Assembly: GCA_031255955.1 (NCBI GenBank)
Contig: JAIRRO010000121.1
Location: 1 to 14,703, forward strand
Origin: Oscillospiraceae bacterium
GTDB taxonomy: Bacteria > Bacillota > Clostridia > Oscillospirales > Oscillospiraceae
Length of the DNA stretch: 14,703 bases
Direction: 5' to 3'
The notes below the pieces were generated by a model. That model was not told the origin of the DNA. It did no database searches and saw only the letters and a program-made list of their open reading frames with translations. Every line of letters begins with the position of its first letter. Positions within the stretch are counted from its first letter, which is position 1. Below are positions 6,980 through 13,217 of the stretch, one piece after another. Position numbers and translations under genes: made by a program.

Positions 6980-8314
6980 TTACGCCAAATTTAGTGAACG
7001 TATAATTTGCCCCAGTGTCCGTGTATATTCATCGAGCCTAAAATTACCCACAATCGCACATGCGTTCTTTTTTGCTTTCTTTTGCGGACAGGATAAGCCG
7101 TAGCACAGCGGAAACATACGGCACGTCTCGCATTCGCCGGCGAAAACAGGAGCTATGTATTGAGACAATTTTGCATAATCCAGAACTAATGCTCCACTAT
7201 CTCCGCTACCCAAGATGTTGAATTCATCATCAACCTCAAGCTCACATTTGCATATCATTCCATCTGTACGCACCACAAAATAATGTGGGTCAGCGCAATT
7301 GCAAACAAATCCGAATGGACGTAATAAACGGACGAGTTGACCGACTTCGTTCGGTCTGACACGTCCTAAATAACTGTATATGTCAAGCAACAGCTCTCGG
7401 GCTGTGTCAGGCGTGCAAAAATTCGCATCGGGATGAGTTACACCCCCCATATTCATAACAGCTTGAATTTGAGTTTGAAATCTGTCGTCAAAGTTATCGT
7501 TCAACATATTTATAAGTTCTTTTGCTTCGCTCATATTGTCCGAGTTCACATTAATTCTCAAATGAACGATGAATTTGTCCTCAAAAGTACACATAGATAT
7601 CAAGTTATTCCATATCCTCCGCCAAGTACCTGCGCCGTTTTTCAAAACCCGGGTCCTGTCGTGTGTTTTCTCCGTGCCATCCACCGTGATTTGATACTCA
7701 AGCACTCCCAAATCGAATAAACGGCGCAGTGTATTCTGCGTTAAATTATACCCGTTCGTAGTAATTGAAGAAGACAGTTCTATTCCTTTTTCCTTGCATA
7801 TTTCGCCGAACCTGAGCATACCGCGCTCGATAATTCCCAAATTCAATAACGGCTCGCCGCCAAACCAAGATATGCTGAGTTTTTTATATCGTCCGCTGTT
7901 CAGCAGCTTTTCAATTGCGGAGCATATATTGTCTAAAATTTCAGGAGTCATATTTTTGTTGATATGCGGCTGCGGACAGTAATTACAGCGAAAATTGCAT
8001 TCATTTGTGGTGTAGATCATAATGCGTAGACGGCTTTGCACGAATCCTCGCGTATCAATAAAAATCTGTTTAGCGATTTCAAACTCGTCAATATCGCCGG
8101 AAAAAATAAAATCAGCCGACTTCAGCGCTTCAAAAAGCTCCGGGTCGCCATCCTTTTCGGCGAGCTTGGTTTCCGCGATATTTTTGATTTGCTCAATCCT
8201 TGACGGGTCGTCAAAGGACAACAGCGCCCCGTTTAGGGTGTTGAATAAAAACAGTGTCTCGCCATCCTCAACGGGGACGGCGTAACGGCTGAGCTTATAC
8301 TTTTTTGTACTCAT
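6980..8314 (-). CDS. Radical SAM/SPASM peptide maturase
   Basis: This 444-residue enzyme probably cross-links the adjacent cysteine-rich peptide. Residues 1-90 form an N-terminal region with SRYAVPVEDGETLFLFNTLNG, the opening typical of SPASM RiPP maturases. The radical SAM core carries YTTNECNFRCNYC with cluster ligands C106, C110 and C113, then FGGEPLLN (151-158) and ITTNGYNL. The C-terminal SPASM region has auxiliary-cluster cysteines C340, C355, C357, C395, C398, C404, C409 and C419, including G352-X4-C357 and C395-X2-C398-X5-C404. Such enzymes use SAM to form Cys thioether or C-C bonds in peptides. AGGAGGAAA (8321-8329) sets ATG 8314. The gene is AT-rich for this window (two sampled 60-base lines hand-count to 45% and 32% GC), which suggests transfer. 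The reaction type is inferred. Confidence 0.9.
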   Translation of the reverse strand: MSTKKYKLSRYAVPVEDGETLFLFNTLNGALLSFDDPSRIEQIKNIAETKLAEKDGDPELFEALKSADFIFSGDIDEFEIAKQIFIDTRGFVQSRLRIMIYTTNECNFRCNYCPQPHINKNMTPEILDNICSAIEKLLNSGRYKKLSISWFGGEPLLNLGIIERGMLRFGEICKEKGIELSSSITTNGYNLTQNTLRRLFDLGVLEYQITVDGTEKTHDRTRVLKNGAGTWRRIWNNLISMCTFEDKFIVHLRINVNSDNMSEAKELINMLNDNFDDRFQTQIQAVMNMGGVTHPDANFCTPDTARELLLDIYSYLGRVRPNEVGQLVRLLRPFGFVCNCADPHYFVVRTDGMICKCELEVDDEFNILGSGDSGALVLDYAKLSQYIAPVFAGECETCRMFPLCYGLSCPQKKAKKNACAIVGNFRLDEYTRTLGQIIRSLNLA

Positions 8315-8379
8315 AGTGATTTTCCTCCTGTTTGCGATACGGGTATTCAGTTAATCAAGCATTGTTAGATTTTCGCGGC

Positions 8380-8411
8380 TTTTCTTCACTTTTTTGCTGA
8401 CATACATTATG
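8380..8411. repeat. Left arm of the inverted repeat around the peptide gene
   Basis: Positions 8389-8411 are the exact reverse complement of 8753-8775 (23 of 23). Extending outwards to 8380 and 8784 adds nine more positions with one clear mismatch (8388) and a slipped T-run. The arm lies between the peptide gene and the maturase. It reads CTTTTTTGCTGACATACA inwards, followed by more matching bases. Confidence 0.85.
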
Positions 8412-8438
8412 TAAATATAAAATGGTCGATTATTGTTT

Positions 8439-8459
8439 GGGCATTCCCTTGTGATGCCC
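8439..8459 (-). terminator. Hairpin between the peptide gene and the maturase gene
   Basis: GGGCAT (8439-8444) and ATGCCC (8454-8459) form a 6-bp stem with a 9-base loop, about 60 bases after the peptide stop. On the minus strand AAACAATAATC follows, so there is no U-run and it is not a clean intrinsic terminator. It may act as a partial attenuator or an mRNA-stabilising stem that keeps peptide mRNA in excess over maturase mRNA, a common arrangement in RiPP operons. Confidence 0.35.
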
Positions 8460-8521
8460 GGGGAGCGCTTGGGAAGGCGCGGAATCAGGATGCGGTACGC
8501 GGCGCGGCGGCGGTCTGCGTC

Positions 8522-8728
8522 CTATTGCGAGATGCAAGCTGCCGGAAGCGAAAAGTTACAACCGTTAAAGTTGCAAACACCACCATTTGTAAACGTGCAA
8601 ACCGCCGGCGAGGTGAGCACAAAGTTGCAACCGCTGAAGGTGCAGGAGCAGTATGGGCGCGCCGAATTGGTTTCCTCAACTTCTTGCACAAATTCCGGGG
8701 ACATACCGGGTTCCAATAAAGTAGACAT
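8522..8728 (-). CDS. Cysteine-rich RiPP precursor peptide
   Basis: This is a 68-residue peptide. The acidic, Cys-free leader (about 1-26) begins MSTLLEPGMSPEFVQEVEE. The core has seven cysteines (27, 29, 34, 44, 52, 57, 65) and five Cys-X-Phe motifs (C29-T-F, C34-N-F, C44-T-F, C52-N-F, C57-N-F). The core is a tandem duplication: CTFSGCNFVLTSPAVC (29-44) and CNFNGCNFSLPAAC (52-65) share C-X-F-X-G-C-N-F-X-L and P-A-X-C. There is no double-Gly export site. AGGAGGTTT (8733-8741), 7 bases before ATG 8728, fixes the start; the frame is open further up but without a ribosome site. The SPASM maturase follows 207 bases downstream. I expect Cys-thioether modification of the ranthipeptide/sactipeptide kind. 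It matches no class I recognise (it is not SCIFF), and both the product and its role are unknown. Confidence 0.85.
   Translation of the reverse strand: MSTLLEPGMSPEFVQEVEETNSARPYCSCTFSGCNFVLTSPAVCTFTNGGVCNFNGCNFSLPAACISQ
8552..8644 (-). repeat. Direct repeat inside the peptide core
   Basis: Segments 8552-8575 and 8621-8644 match at 20 of 24 bases and are 69 bases (23 codons) apart, in the same reading phase. They encode the C52-N-F-N-G-C-N-F and C29-T-F-S-G-C-N-F blocks. Similarity at the DNA level as well as in protein points to fairly recent duplication of a core module. Confidence 0.75.
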
Positions 8729-8752
8729 CAATAAACCTCCTATGTGATTTCT

Positions 8753-8784
8753 CATAATGTATGTCAGCAAAAAAGCGAAGAAAA
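8753..8784. repeat. Right arm of the inverted repeat around the peptide gene
   Basis: This is the partner of 8380-8411. Its inner end is 11 bases from the peptide ribosome site (8733-8741), and its outer end is 29 bases from the stop of the XRE regulator. The two arms enclose 8412-8752, which contains the complete peptide gene and its ribosome site. No recombinase gene lies in the window. Confidence 0.85.
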
Positions 8785-8813
8785 ACGCGCGGCGATTTGT
8801 GAGATCGGAGAAT

Positions 8814-10070
8814 CTACACCTGAGACACCATCGCCTCCGTATCCCGAAGCCGCTCCGCGATTTTGAGTAGCCGCGGGTCATCGTATATCGCGCGGAACGC
8901 CTCGGCTTCCAGCGCGCGTGATTCGTCTAACACGAATTTCTCGCCCCGCTCCGCCGCGCGCGCCCGTACCACGGGGTAATCCGTGAGGCGTTCCAAGAGG
9001 TCGTGGCAGGCAAAGCCGCCATCTATCACAGGCTCGCCGATTGCGGTGCGCAGCAGGGATATCTTTTCGCGCCCTCCGGCTGCCTCTCCCGCCGAGGCTA
9101 TATGCACGGCGCACCGCGCGTCGCACTCTATGGCGCAATCCGCGGCTTTTTCGAGATAAAAGAGCGCTGTGTCACGGTCATTGTCCCACAGCGCGAGCAG
9201 TGCCATCGAGCGATAATAGTACGCCGTCCGGAACGGCATAAGCCGGGGTTCTCCGTCCTCGCGCAAAAGCTCCAGCGCGTTTATTCCGGTTTGCAAGATT
9301 TTTATCCGCTCGGCGTTCGTGTAGCCAAAGACGTCCTGATTCACCGGAAACACGAACGTATCCCGCGGCGCGGCGAAGCGCGTGGTGTGAAACAGCTCCA
9401 GCGCGCAATGCTCGATATAGCTTTGAATGTGTCGGAGCTGCTGTTCCCCGCGCGTGACGTACATAAGCGTTTGCCGCCGCGTGGGCATAAAGTCGTCCGA
9501 AAGCTTCATCGCCTCAAGCTCGGCGCGCTCCCGCTCTCCCGCGCGGAACAGGGCGTGCGCGAGACACGTCTGCGCGTTTACGCGGGTTTTCTCGTCGGTG
9601 GCGTATTTTGCGATGCGTTCGTAGAGCGAAATCGCCTCCCACAGCCCGGTATCCGTCGTATGCTCATCCGCACGCTCGTTTTCAAGCGATCCGGCGAGCA
9701 TAAGCATAATATTGTAGTCGTTCGGATGCTTTTTTAATAAATTCCTGTACACATCCGACGCGTTGTCTAAGACGGCGATAACGCGCGGGTCGTCCGCCTC
9801 ATAATCACCGGAGGCTTGCTGTCTTCGCCAATGTTCCTTTCGCGCCTCCGCAATGTCCGCCTCTTTGTGTTCCTCGTCCGCGCCAAGCAGCTCATCAAGA
9901 CTCACATTAAAATAGCCCGCGATATGCGGCAGCAGCGTGATGTCGGGATATCCATCCCCGCGCTCCCATTTCGACACAGCTTGAAAGGACACGCCGAGGG
10001 AAACTGCCAATTCTTCCTGCGTAAGCTCCCGCGCCCGGCGCAGTGTCCTGATCTTCGTTCCGACATTCAA
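8814..10070 (-). CDS. XRE-family transcriptional regulator with a long helical C-terminal domain
   Basis: This 418-residue protein has a clear Cro/cI-type helix-turn-helix at 5-62 (KIRTLRRARELTQEELAVSL, then GVSFQAVSKWERGDGYPD and ISLDELLG-like VSLDELLG). About 350 mostly helical residues follow, a likely TPR-like sensor region as in many clostridial XRE regulators. It reads in the same direction as the peptide and maturase genes; the peptide starts 85 bases after its stop, so it probably controls or belongs to that operon. The start is TTG 10070: AAGGAGG (10078-10084) stands 7 bases upstream, an in-frame TAA lies at 10083-10085, and there is no in-frame ATG. A nearby ATG at 10066 is out of frame. 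Its GC content (one line counts 57%) is closer to the host genes than to the maturase. Confidence 0.88.
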   Translation of the reverse strand: MNVGTKIRTLRRARELTQEELAVSLGVSFQAVSKWERGDGYPDITLLPHIAGYFNVSLDELLGADEEHKEADIAEARKEHWRRQQASGDYEADDPRVIAVLDNASDVYRNLLKKHPNDYNIMLMLAGSLENERADEHTTDTGLWEAISLYERIAKYATDEKTRVNAQTCLAHALFRAGERERAELEAMKLSDDFMPTRRQTLMYVTRGEQQLRHIQSYIEHCALELFHTTRFAAPRDTFVFPVNQDVFGYTNAERIKILQTGINALELLREDGEPRLMPFRTAYYYRSMALLALWDNDRDTALFYLEKAADCAIECDARCAVHIASAGEAAGGREKISLLRTAIGEPVIDGGFACHDLLERLTDYPVVRARAAERGEKFVLDESRALEAEAFRAIYDDPRLLKIAERLRDTEAMVSQV

Positions 10071-10121
10071 TTTCGAGCCTCCTTATCACAAATATACTCA
10101 TAAAAACCAATCTTCGTCATT

Positions 10122-10130
10122 ATTATAACA
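10122..10130 (-). promoter_or_regulatory. Extended -10 promoter for the XRE regulator
   Basis: On the minus strand TGT-TATAAT (10130 down to 10122) is a perfect extended -10, about 50 bases before the TTG start. No good -35 hexamer is found 17 bases upstream, which is acceptable for extended -10 promoters. Confidence 0.55.
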
Positions 10131-10169
10131 TCGTACAGCATGCCACCGCAATAACCGCGTAGTTGAATA

Positions 10170-10192
10170 AAACTCTACTATTGGTAGAATTT
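10170..10192. promoter_or_regulatory. Candidate operator palindrome between divergent promoters
   Basis: TCTAC-TATTG-GTAGA (10174-10188) is a perfect 5+5 inverted repeat. AAA and TTT outside it pair after one mismatch (10170-10192). It sits just upstream of the hemZ -35 and about 45 bases upstream of the XRE -10, where a regulator could act on either promoter. No T-run follows, so it is not a terminator. That the XRE protein binds here is a guess. Confidence 0.4.
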
Positions 10193-10202
10193 ATTTATTG
10201 TG

Positions 10203-10231
10203 TTGCAAAAGAATTGCACGTGTTATAAAAT
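10203..10231 (+). promoter_or_regulatory. Sigma-A-type promoter for hemZ
   Basis: TTGCAA (10203-10208) and TAAAAT (10226-10231) are 17 bases apart, in an AT-rich stretch 69 bases before the hemZ ATG. An overlapping extended form, TGT-TATAAA (10221-10229), is also possible. Confidence 0.55.
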
Positions 10232-10299
10232 AACCGGCATATATAAAAACGAACCAGCTCGCTTTACTCTCCGAAGGCGGGAAAGGAGCAGTCGTGCCA

Positions 10300-11814
10300 A
10301 TGAAAATCATTCTTGAGGGACATTCGTACAAATACGCGGCGGAGCAGATTTTGCTGCAAACTCTTCCGGACGAAAAGCCGGAATTTACGGACGCGATTCC
10401 GGAGAGCGGCAGCTATGCCCATATCGCCCTGCGCGAGATAACGATTAAGGGCGAGGCGCTGGCGTCCGTTTTCGCGAAATTGTCCCACAACGGCAGGGTG
10501 TATTTCGGACGCTCGCAGACGCGCCGCATCGATCCGGACTCGCCGCTTTTTGATGTAATCAATGACCGCGAGCGCAGCCGCGCCGTCAAGCTCGCGTTTT
10601 TCCGCGCGGCGCGGCGCTGCACCGGTGTGGAATTGCCGTGGGGCGCGACAACGGGGATTCGTCCCTCGACGCTTATCACCCGTATGGTTTTGCGCTCCGG
10701 GATGACGGAAAAAGCCGCGACAGCCACGCTGCGGCGGGAATATTACGTATCCGCCGCGCGCGCCGAGCTGGCGCTGGACGCCGCGCGCGCGGAGCTGAAG
10801 GCGCGGCGGGCTCTCGCGCCGAACGATTTGGCGCTGTATATCGGGATTCCGTTTTGCCCCACGCGCTGCGCATATTGCTCCTTTGTCAGCCAAAGCGTCG
10901 AGCGCTCTATGGAACTGCTGCCGCCGTTTTTGGACGCATTAAAGCGTGAGGCGGACGCGCTGGCGGAGGCAATGGCGCCCGCCTCCGCCCATATCGGCGC
11001 CGTATACATCGGCGGCGGCACACCCACAACGCCGGACGCTGCATCGATAGATGCGCTGCTGACGCATCTTGATAAAACCTTCAATTTCGCGGCTTCGACG
11101 GAATATACCGTTGAAGCCGGCAGGGCGGACACCATCACGGCGGAAAAGCTTGCGGTGTTAAAGGCGCACGGCGTCACGCGGATTTCTGTGAATCCGCAGA
11201 CAATGTCGCCCGAGGTTCTGCGCGCCATCGGACGCCGCCACACGCCGGAGGATGTTTACGCGGCGTTTGAGCTTGTCCGCGCGGCGGGCTTTGATTATGT
11301 AAACGCGGATTTGATAGCGGGGCTGCCGGGCGACACGCAGGACGGCTTTCGGGCGTCGCTGGAGGCGCTTATTGCCCTTGCCCCGGAGAATATAACGGTG
11401 CATACACTGTCGCGAAAGCGCGGCGCGCGCGTCACGGTGGAAAATACGCCTGTTCCGCCCGGGACGGAGGTTTCGGAAATGCTGTCGCTGGCGAGTCCTG
11501 CCCTGCGCGCGGCGAACTATTCGCCGTATTATCTCTATCGGCAAAAATTTACCTCCGGCGGTTTTGAAAACACAGGCTGGACAACGCCCGGCGGCGACTG
11601 CCTGTATAACATCATAATGATGGATGAGCTGCGCCCCGTGCTCGCCCTTGGCGCGGGCGTGACAAAGCTCGTCGCGCGCCCGACGGAAAGCGGGGATTAC
11701 GGCAGAATAGAGCGGCTGTTCAATCCCAAATATCCGTATGAATATATAGAGCGCATCGACGGCATAATCGAAAAAAAGCGCCGCGTGAAAGAGTTTTTAT
11801 CGCGCGAGTTTTAG
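10300..11814 (+). CDS. hemZ: Coproporphyrinogen dehydrogenase HemZ (radical SAM)
   Basis: This 504-residue protein is close to B. subtilis HemZ (about 500). The N-terminal region (1-110) is specific to the HemZ type and leads to LPWGATTGIRP (112-122), a HemZ hallmark. The radical SAM motif follows in IPFCPTRCAYCSF (cluster ligands C186, C190, C193), then YIGGGTPTT (236-244) and DLIAGLPGDT. The family is related to oxygen-independent coproporphyrinogen III oxidase (HemN). Its exact activity varies among members, so a role in haem or related tetrapyrrole metabolism is likely but not proven. ATG 10300 is preferred to GTG 10294 because AAAGGAG (10282-10288) is correctly spaced for the ATG. It converges with fba, with four bases between the stops. 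Confidence 0.92.
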   Translation: MKIILEGHSYKYAAEQILLQTLPDEKPEFTDAIPESGSYAHIALREITIKGEALASVFAKLSHNGRVYFGRSQTRRIDPDSPLFDVINDRERSRAVKLAFFRAARRCTGVELPWGATTGIRPSTLITRMVLRSGMTEKAATATLRREYYVSAARAELALDAARAELKARRALAPNDLALYIGIPFCPTRCAYCSFVSQSVERSMELLPPFLDALKREADALAEAMAPASAHIGAVYIGGGTPTTPDAASIDALLTHLDKTFNFAASTEYTVEAGRADTITAEKLAVLKAHGVTRISVNPQTMSPEVLRAIGRRHTPEDVYAAFELVRAAGFDYVNADLIAGLPGDTQDGFRASLEALIALAPENITVHTLSRKRGARVTVENTPVPPGTEVSEMLSLASPALRAANYSPYYLYRQKFTSGGFENTGWTTPGGDCLYNIIMMDELRPVLALGAGVTKLVARPTESGDYGRIERLFNPKYPYEYIERIDGIIEKKRRVKEFLSREF

Positions 11815-11818
11815 TTTT

Positions 11819-12754
11819 TTATGCCTTGCCGTCGCAGCCTAATACATTGACTATTTTATCCCGCACCAGCGCGCGGACATAGTCCCTTGCGGGGGCAAGA
11901 TATTTTCGGGGGTCAAACTCCGCGGGCGAGTTGTTCAGAGTCTCGCGCACCCCGGCGGTCATGGCAAGGCGCAAATCCGTATCGATATTTATTTTGCAAA
12001 CGGCGCGCCGCGCCGCCTCGCGCAGCATATCCTCCGGAATGCCGACGGCGTCGGCGATTGCCCCGCCGTTTTTGTTTATGATTTCGACGTATTTCGGCAC
12101 GACGCTGGACGCCCCGTGCAGGACGATGGGGAAGCCGGGCAGGCGCGCCGAAACCTCATCGAGTATATCAAAGCGCAGCCGCGGCGTCTGTCCGGGCTTA
12201 AACTTAAACGCGCCGTGGTTCGTTCCTATGGATATCGCCAGCGAATCGACGCCTGTTTTCGTGACGAATTCTTCAACCTCGTCCGGCATCGTATAGCCCG
12301 CGTCTTCGTCAGAGACATTTACATCGTCCTCTATGCCCGCAATGCGCCCCAGCTCGCCCTCCACGACAACACCGTGCGCGTGCGCGTATTCCGTCACCTC
12401 GCGCGTGATTCTCACGTTCTCCGCGAACGTGTGCTTTGAGCCATCGATCATCACGGAGGTAAAGCCGCCGTCTATGCACGCCTTGCATATCTCAAAATCC
12501 TCGCCGTGGTCAAGATGCACGGCAATCGGCAGCCCCGTATCCGCCTCGGCAGCCTCGATGAGCTTCATCAGGTATTCGTGCCGCGCGTATTTCCGCGCCC
12601 CCGCGGAAACCTGCAAAATCAAGGGCGCGCGCGTCTCCGCCGCGGCGTCGGCGATGCCCTGAATAAGCTCCATATTGTTGACATTGAACGCCCCGATGGC
12701 GTACGCGCCCGCGTATGCGGACTGGAACATCCCGGTTGTAGTGACAAAAGGCAT
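11819..12754 (-). CDS. fba: Class II fructose-bisphosphate aldolase
   Basis: This 311-residue zinc aldolase cleaves fructose 1,6-bisphosphate to DHAP and glyceraldehyde 3-phosphate in glycolysis and gluconeogenesis. Class II residues are present: GAFNVNN (21-27), catalytic D82 and zinc ligand H83 in HLDHG (80-84), E134 in EGELG, zinc ligand H180 in GTNHG, H213 in LHGASS, and the substrate-binding KINIDTD (254-260). The insert GRIAGIEDDVNVSDEDAGYT is typical of the Gram-positive FbaA subgroup; tagatose-bisphosphate aldolase is a close relative and cannot be strictly excluded. A GGAGGA site (12761-12766) supports ATG 12754. The gene begins only about 52 bases after the 3' end of rnpB on the same strand, so it may be partly transcribed from the rnpB promoter. 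Confidence 0.95.
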   Translation of the reverse strand: MPFVTTTGMFQSAYAGAYAIGAFNVNNMELIQGIADAAAETRAPLILQVSAGARKYARHEYLMKLIEAAEADTGLPIAVHLDHGEDFEICKACIDGGFTSVMIDGSKHTFAENVRITREVTEYAHAHGVVVEGELGRIAGIEDDVNVSDEDAGYTMPDEVEEFVTKTGVDSLAISIGTNHGAFKFKPGQTPRLRFDILDEVSARLPGFPIVLHGASSVVPKYVEIINKNGGAIADAVGIPEDMLREAARRAVCKINIDTDLRLAMTAGVRETLNNSPAEFDPRKYLAPARDYVRALVRDKIVNVLGCDGKA

Positions 12755-12790
12755 TGCGATTCCTCCAAAAGTGATTTTGTTTTATCATCT

Positions 12791-12804
12791 CCGCCTTACG
12801 GCGG
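12791..12804 (-). terminator. Short GC hairpin after rnpB
   Basis: CCGCC-TTAC-GGCGG (12791-12804) forms a 5-bp stem just beyond the rnpB 3' end. On the minus strand it is followed by AGATGATAAAAC, not a U-run, so it is at best a weak terminator or a 3' processing stem. Confidence 0.3.
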
Positions 12805-12806
12805 CG

Positions 12807-13153
12807 AGCAAGCCGATAAGCCGGATTCTGTCGTTGAACAGCCATCTATCTGGGACGCGCGTTACCGCGAGCCTCAATGCCACCTCTGCGGAGCGGCCGG
12901 GCAAGCCTGTTGCTCCGCGTCGCGGTGTTGCTCCGGATAGAGTTTACAGCGGCGGCGCGTTACCGTGCCGTCGAGTGAGCTCTTACCTCACTTTTCCACC
13001 CTGACCGGGGAAATCCCCGGCGGTCTGTTTCTGTTGCACTTGTCCTGTAGTCGCCTACGGCGGGCGTTACCCGTTATCCTTGCCCTGTGGAGCCCGGACT
13101 TTCCTCAAGGGGAGGCTTTCGCCGCTCCCTCGCGGCTGTCTGGCTTACTCGCG
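12807..13153 (-). ncRNA. rnpB: RNase P RNA, bacterial type A
   Basis: On the minus strand the universal P4-region sequence GAGGAAAGTCCGGGCTCC appears near the 5' end and its partner ACAGAATCCGGCTTAT near the 3' end. In between are GGGTGGAAAAGTGAGGTAAGAGC and the GGTAACGCG/GGCTTGCCC-type segments usual for the specificity domain. The 5' AGTAAGCC and 3' GGCTTAT can form P1. The length of about 347 bases fits a compact type A molecule. This is the catalytic RNA that cuts tRNA 5' leaders. The ends are estimated from the promoter (start) and the end of the P1 pairing. Apparent ORFs on the plus strand across it are not genes. Confidence 0.93.
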
Positions 13154-13159
13154 TTTTGT

Positions 13160-13188
13160 ATTCTACAGCAGGCGTGCGGAAATGTCAA
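13160..13188 (-). promoter_or_regulatory. Consensus promoter for rnpB
   Basis: On the minus strand a perfect TTGACA (13188-13183) and TAGAAT (13165-13160) are separated by exactly 17 bases. This places the transcription start near 13153, at the expected 5' end of the RNase P RNA. It is the strongest promoter in the window, as expected for a stable RNA gene. Confidence 0.85.
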
Positions 13189-13217
13189 TCGGAGGGCGGG
13201 GGCGACATACCGCTGCG

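Noticed and set aside
7433..8285. Plus-strand ORFs within the maturase region
   Set aside because: They are antisense to a gene with complete radical SAM and SPASM motifs and have no ribosome sites.
8351..8407. An 18-codon ORF (MYVSKKVKK...) in the left repeat arm, with a similar MYVSKKAKK... reading from the right arm
   Set aside because: The resemblance is only the inverted repeat read outwards from each side; neither has a ribosome site.
8522..8728. Peptide considered as SCIFF, which is common in Clostridia
   Set aside because: Known SCIFF peptides have a conserved short leader and six Cys in a different spacing, and their maturase has a different N-terminal region. This peptide has seven Cys and Cys-X-Phe motifs.
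8522..8881. Longer 119-residue reading of the peptide gene that begins inside the XRE gene
   Set aside because: The extra 51 residues have no ribosome site, overlap the regulator and run through the inverted repeat. AGGAGGTTT before ATG 8728 gives a clear start.
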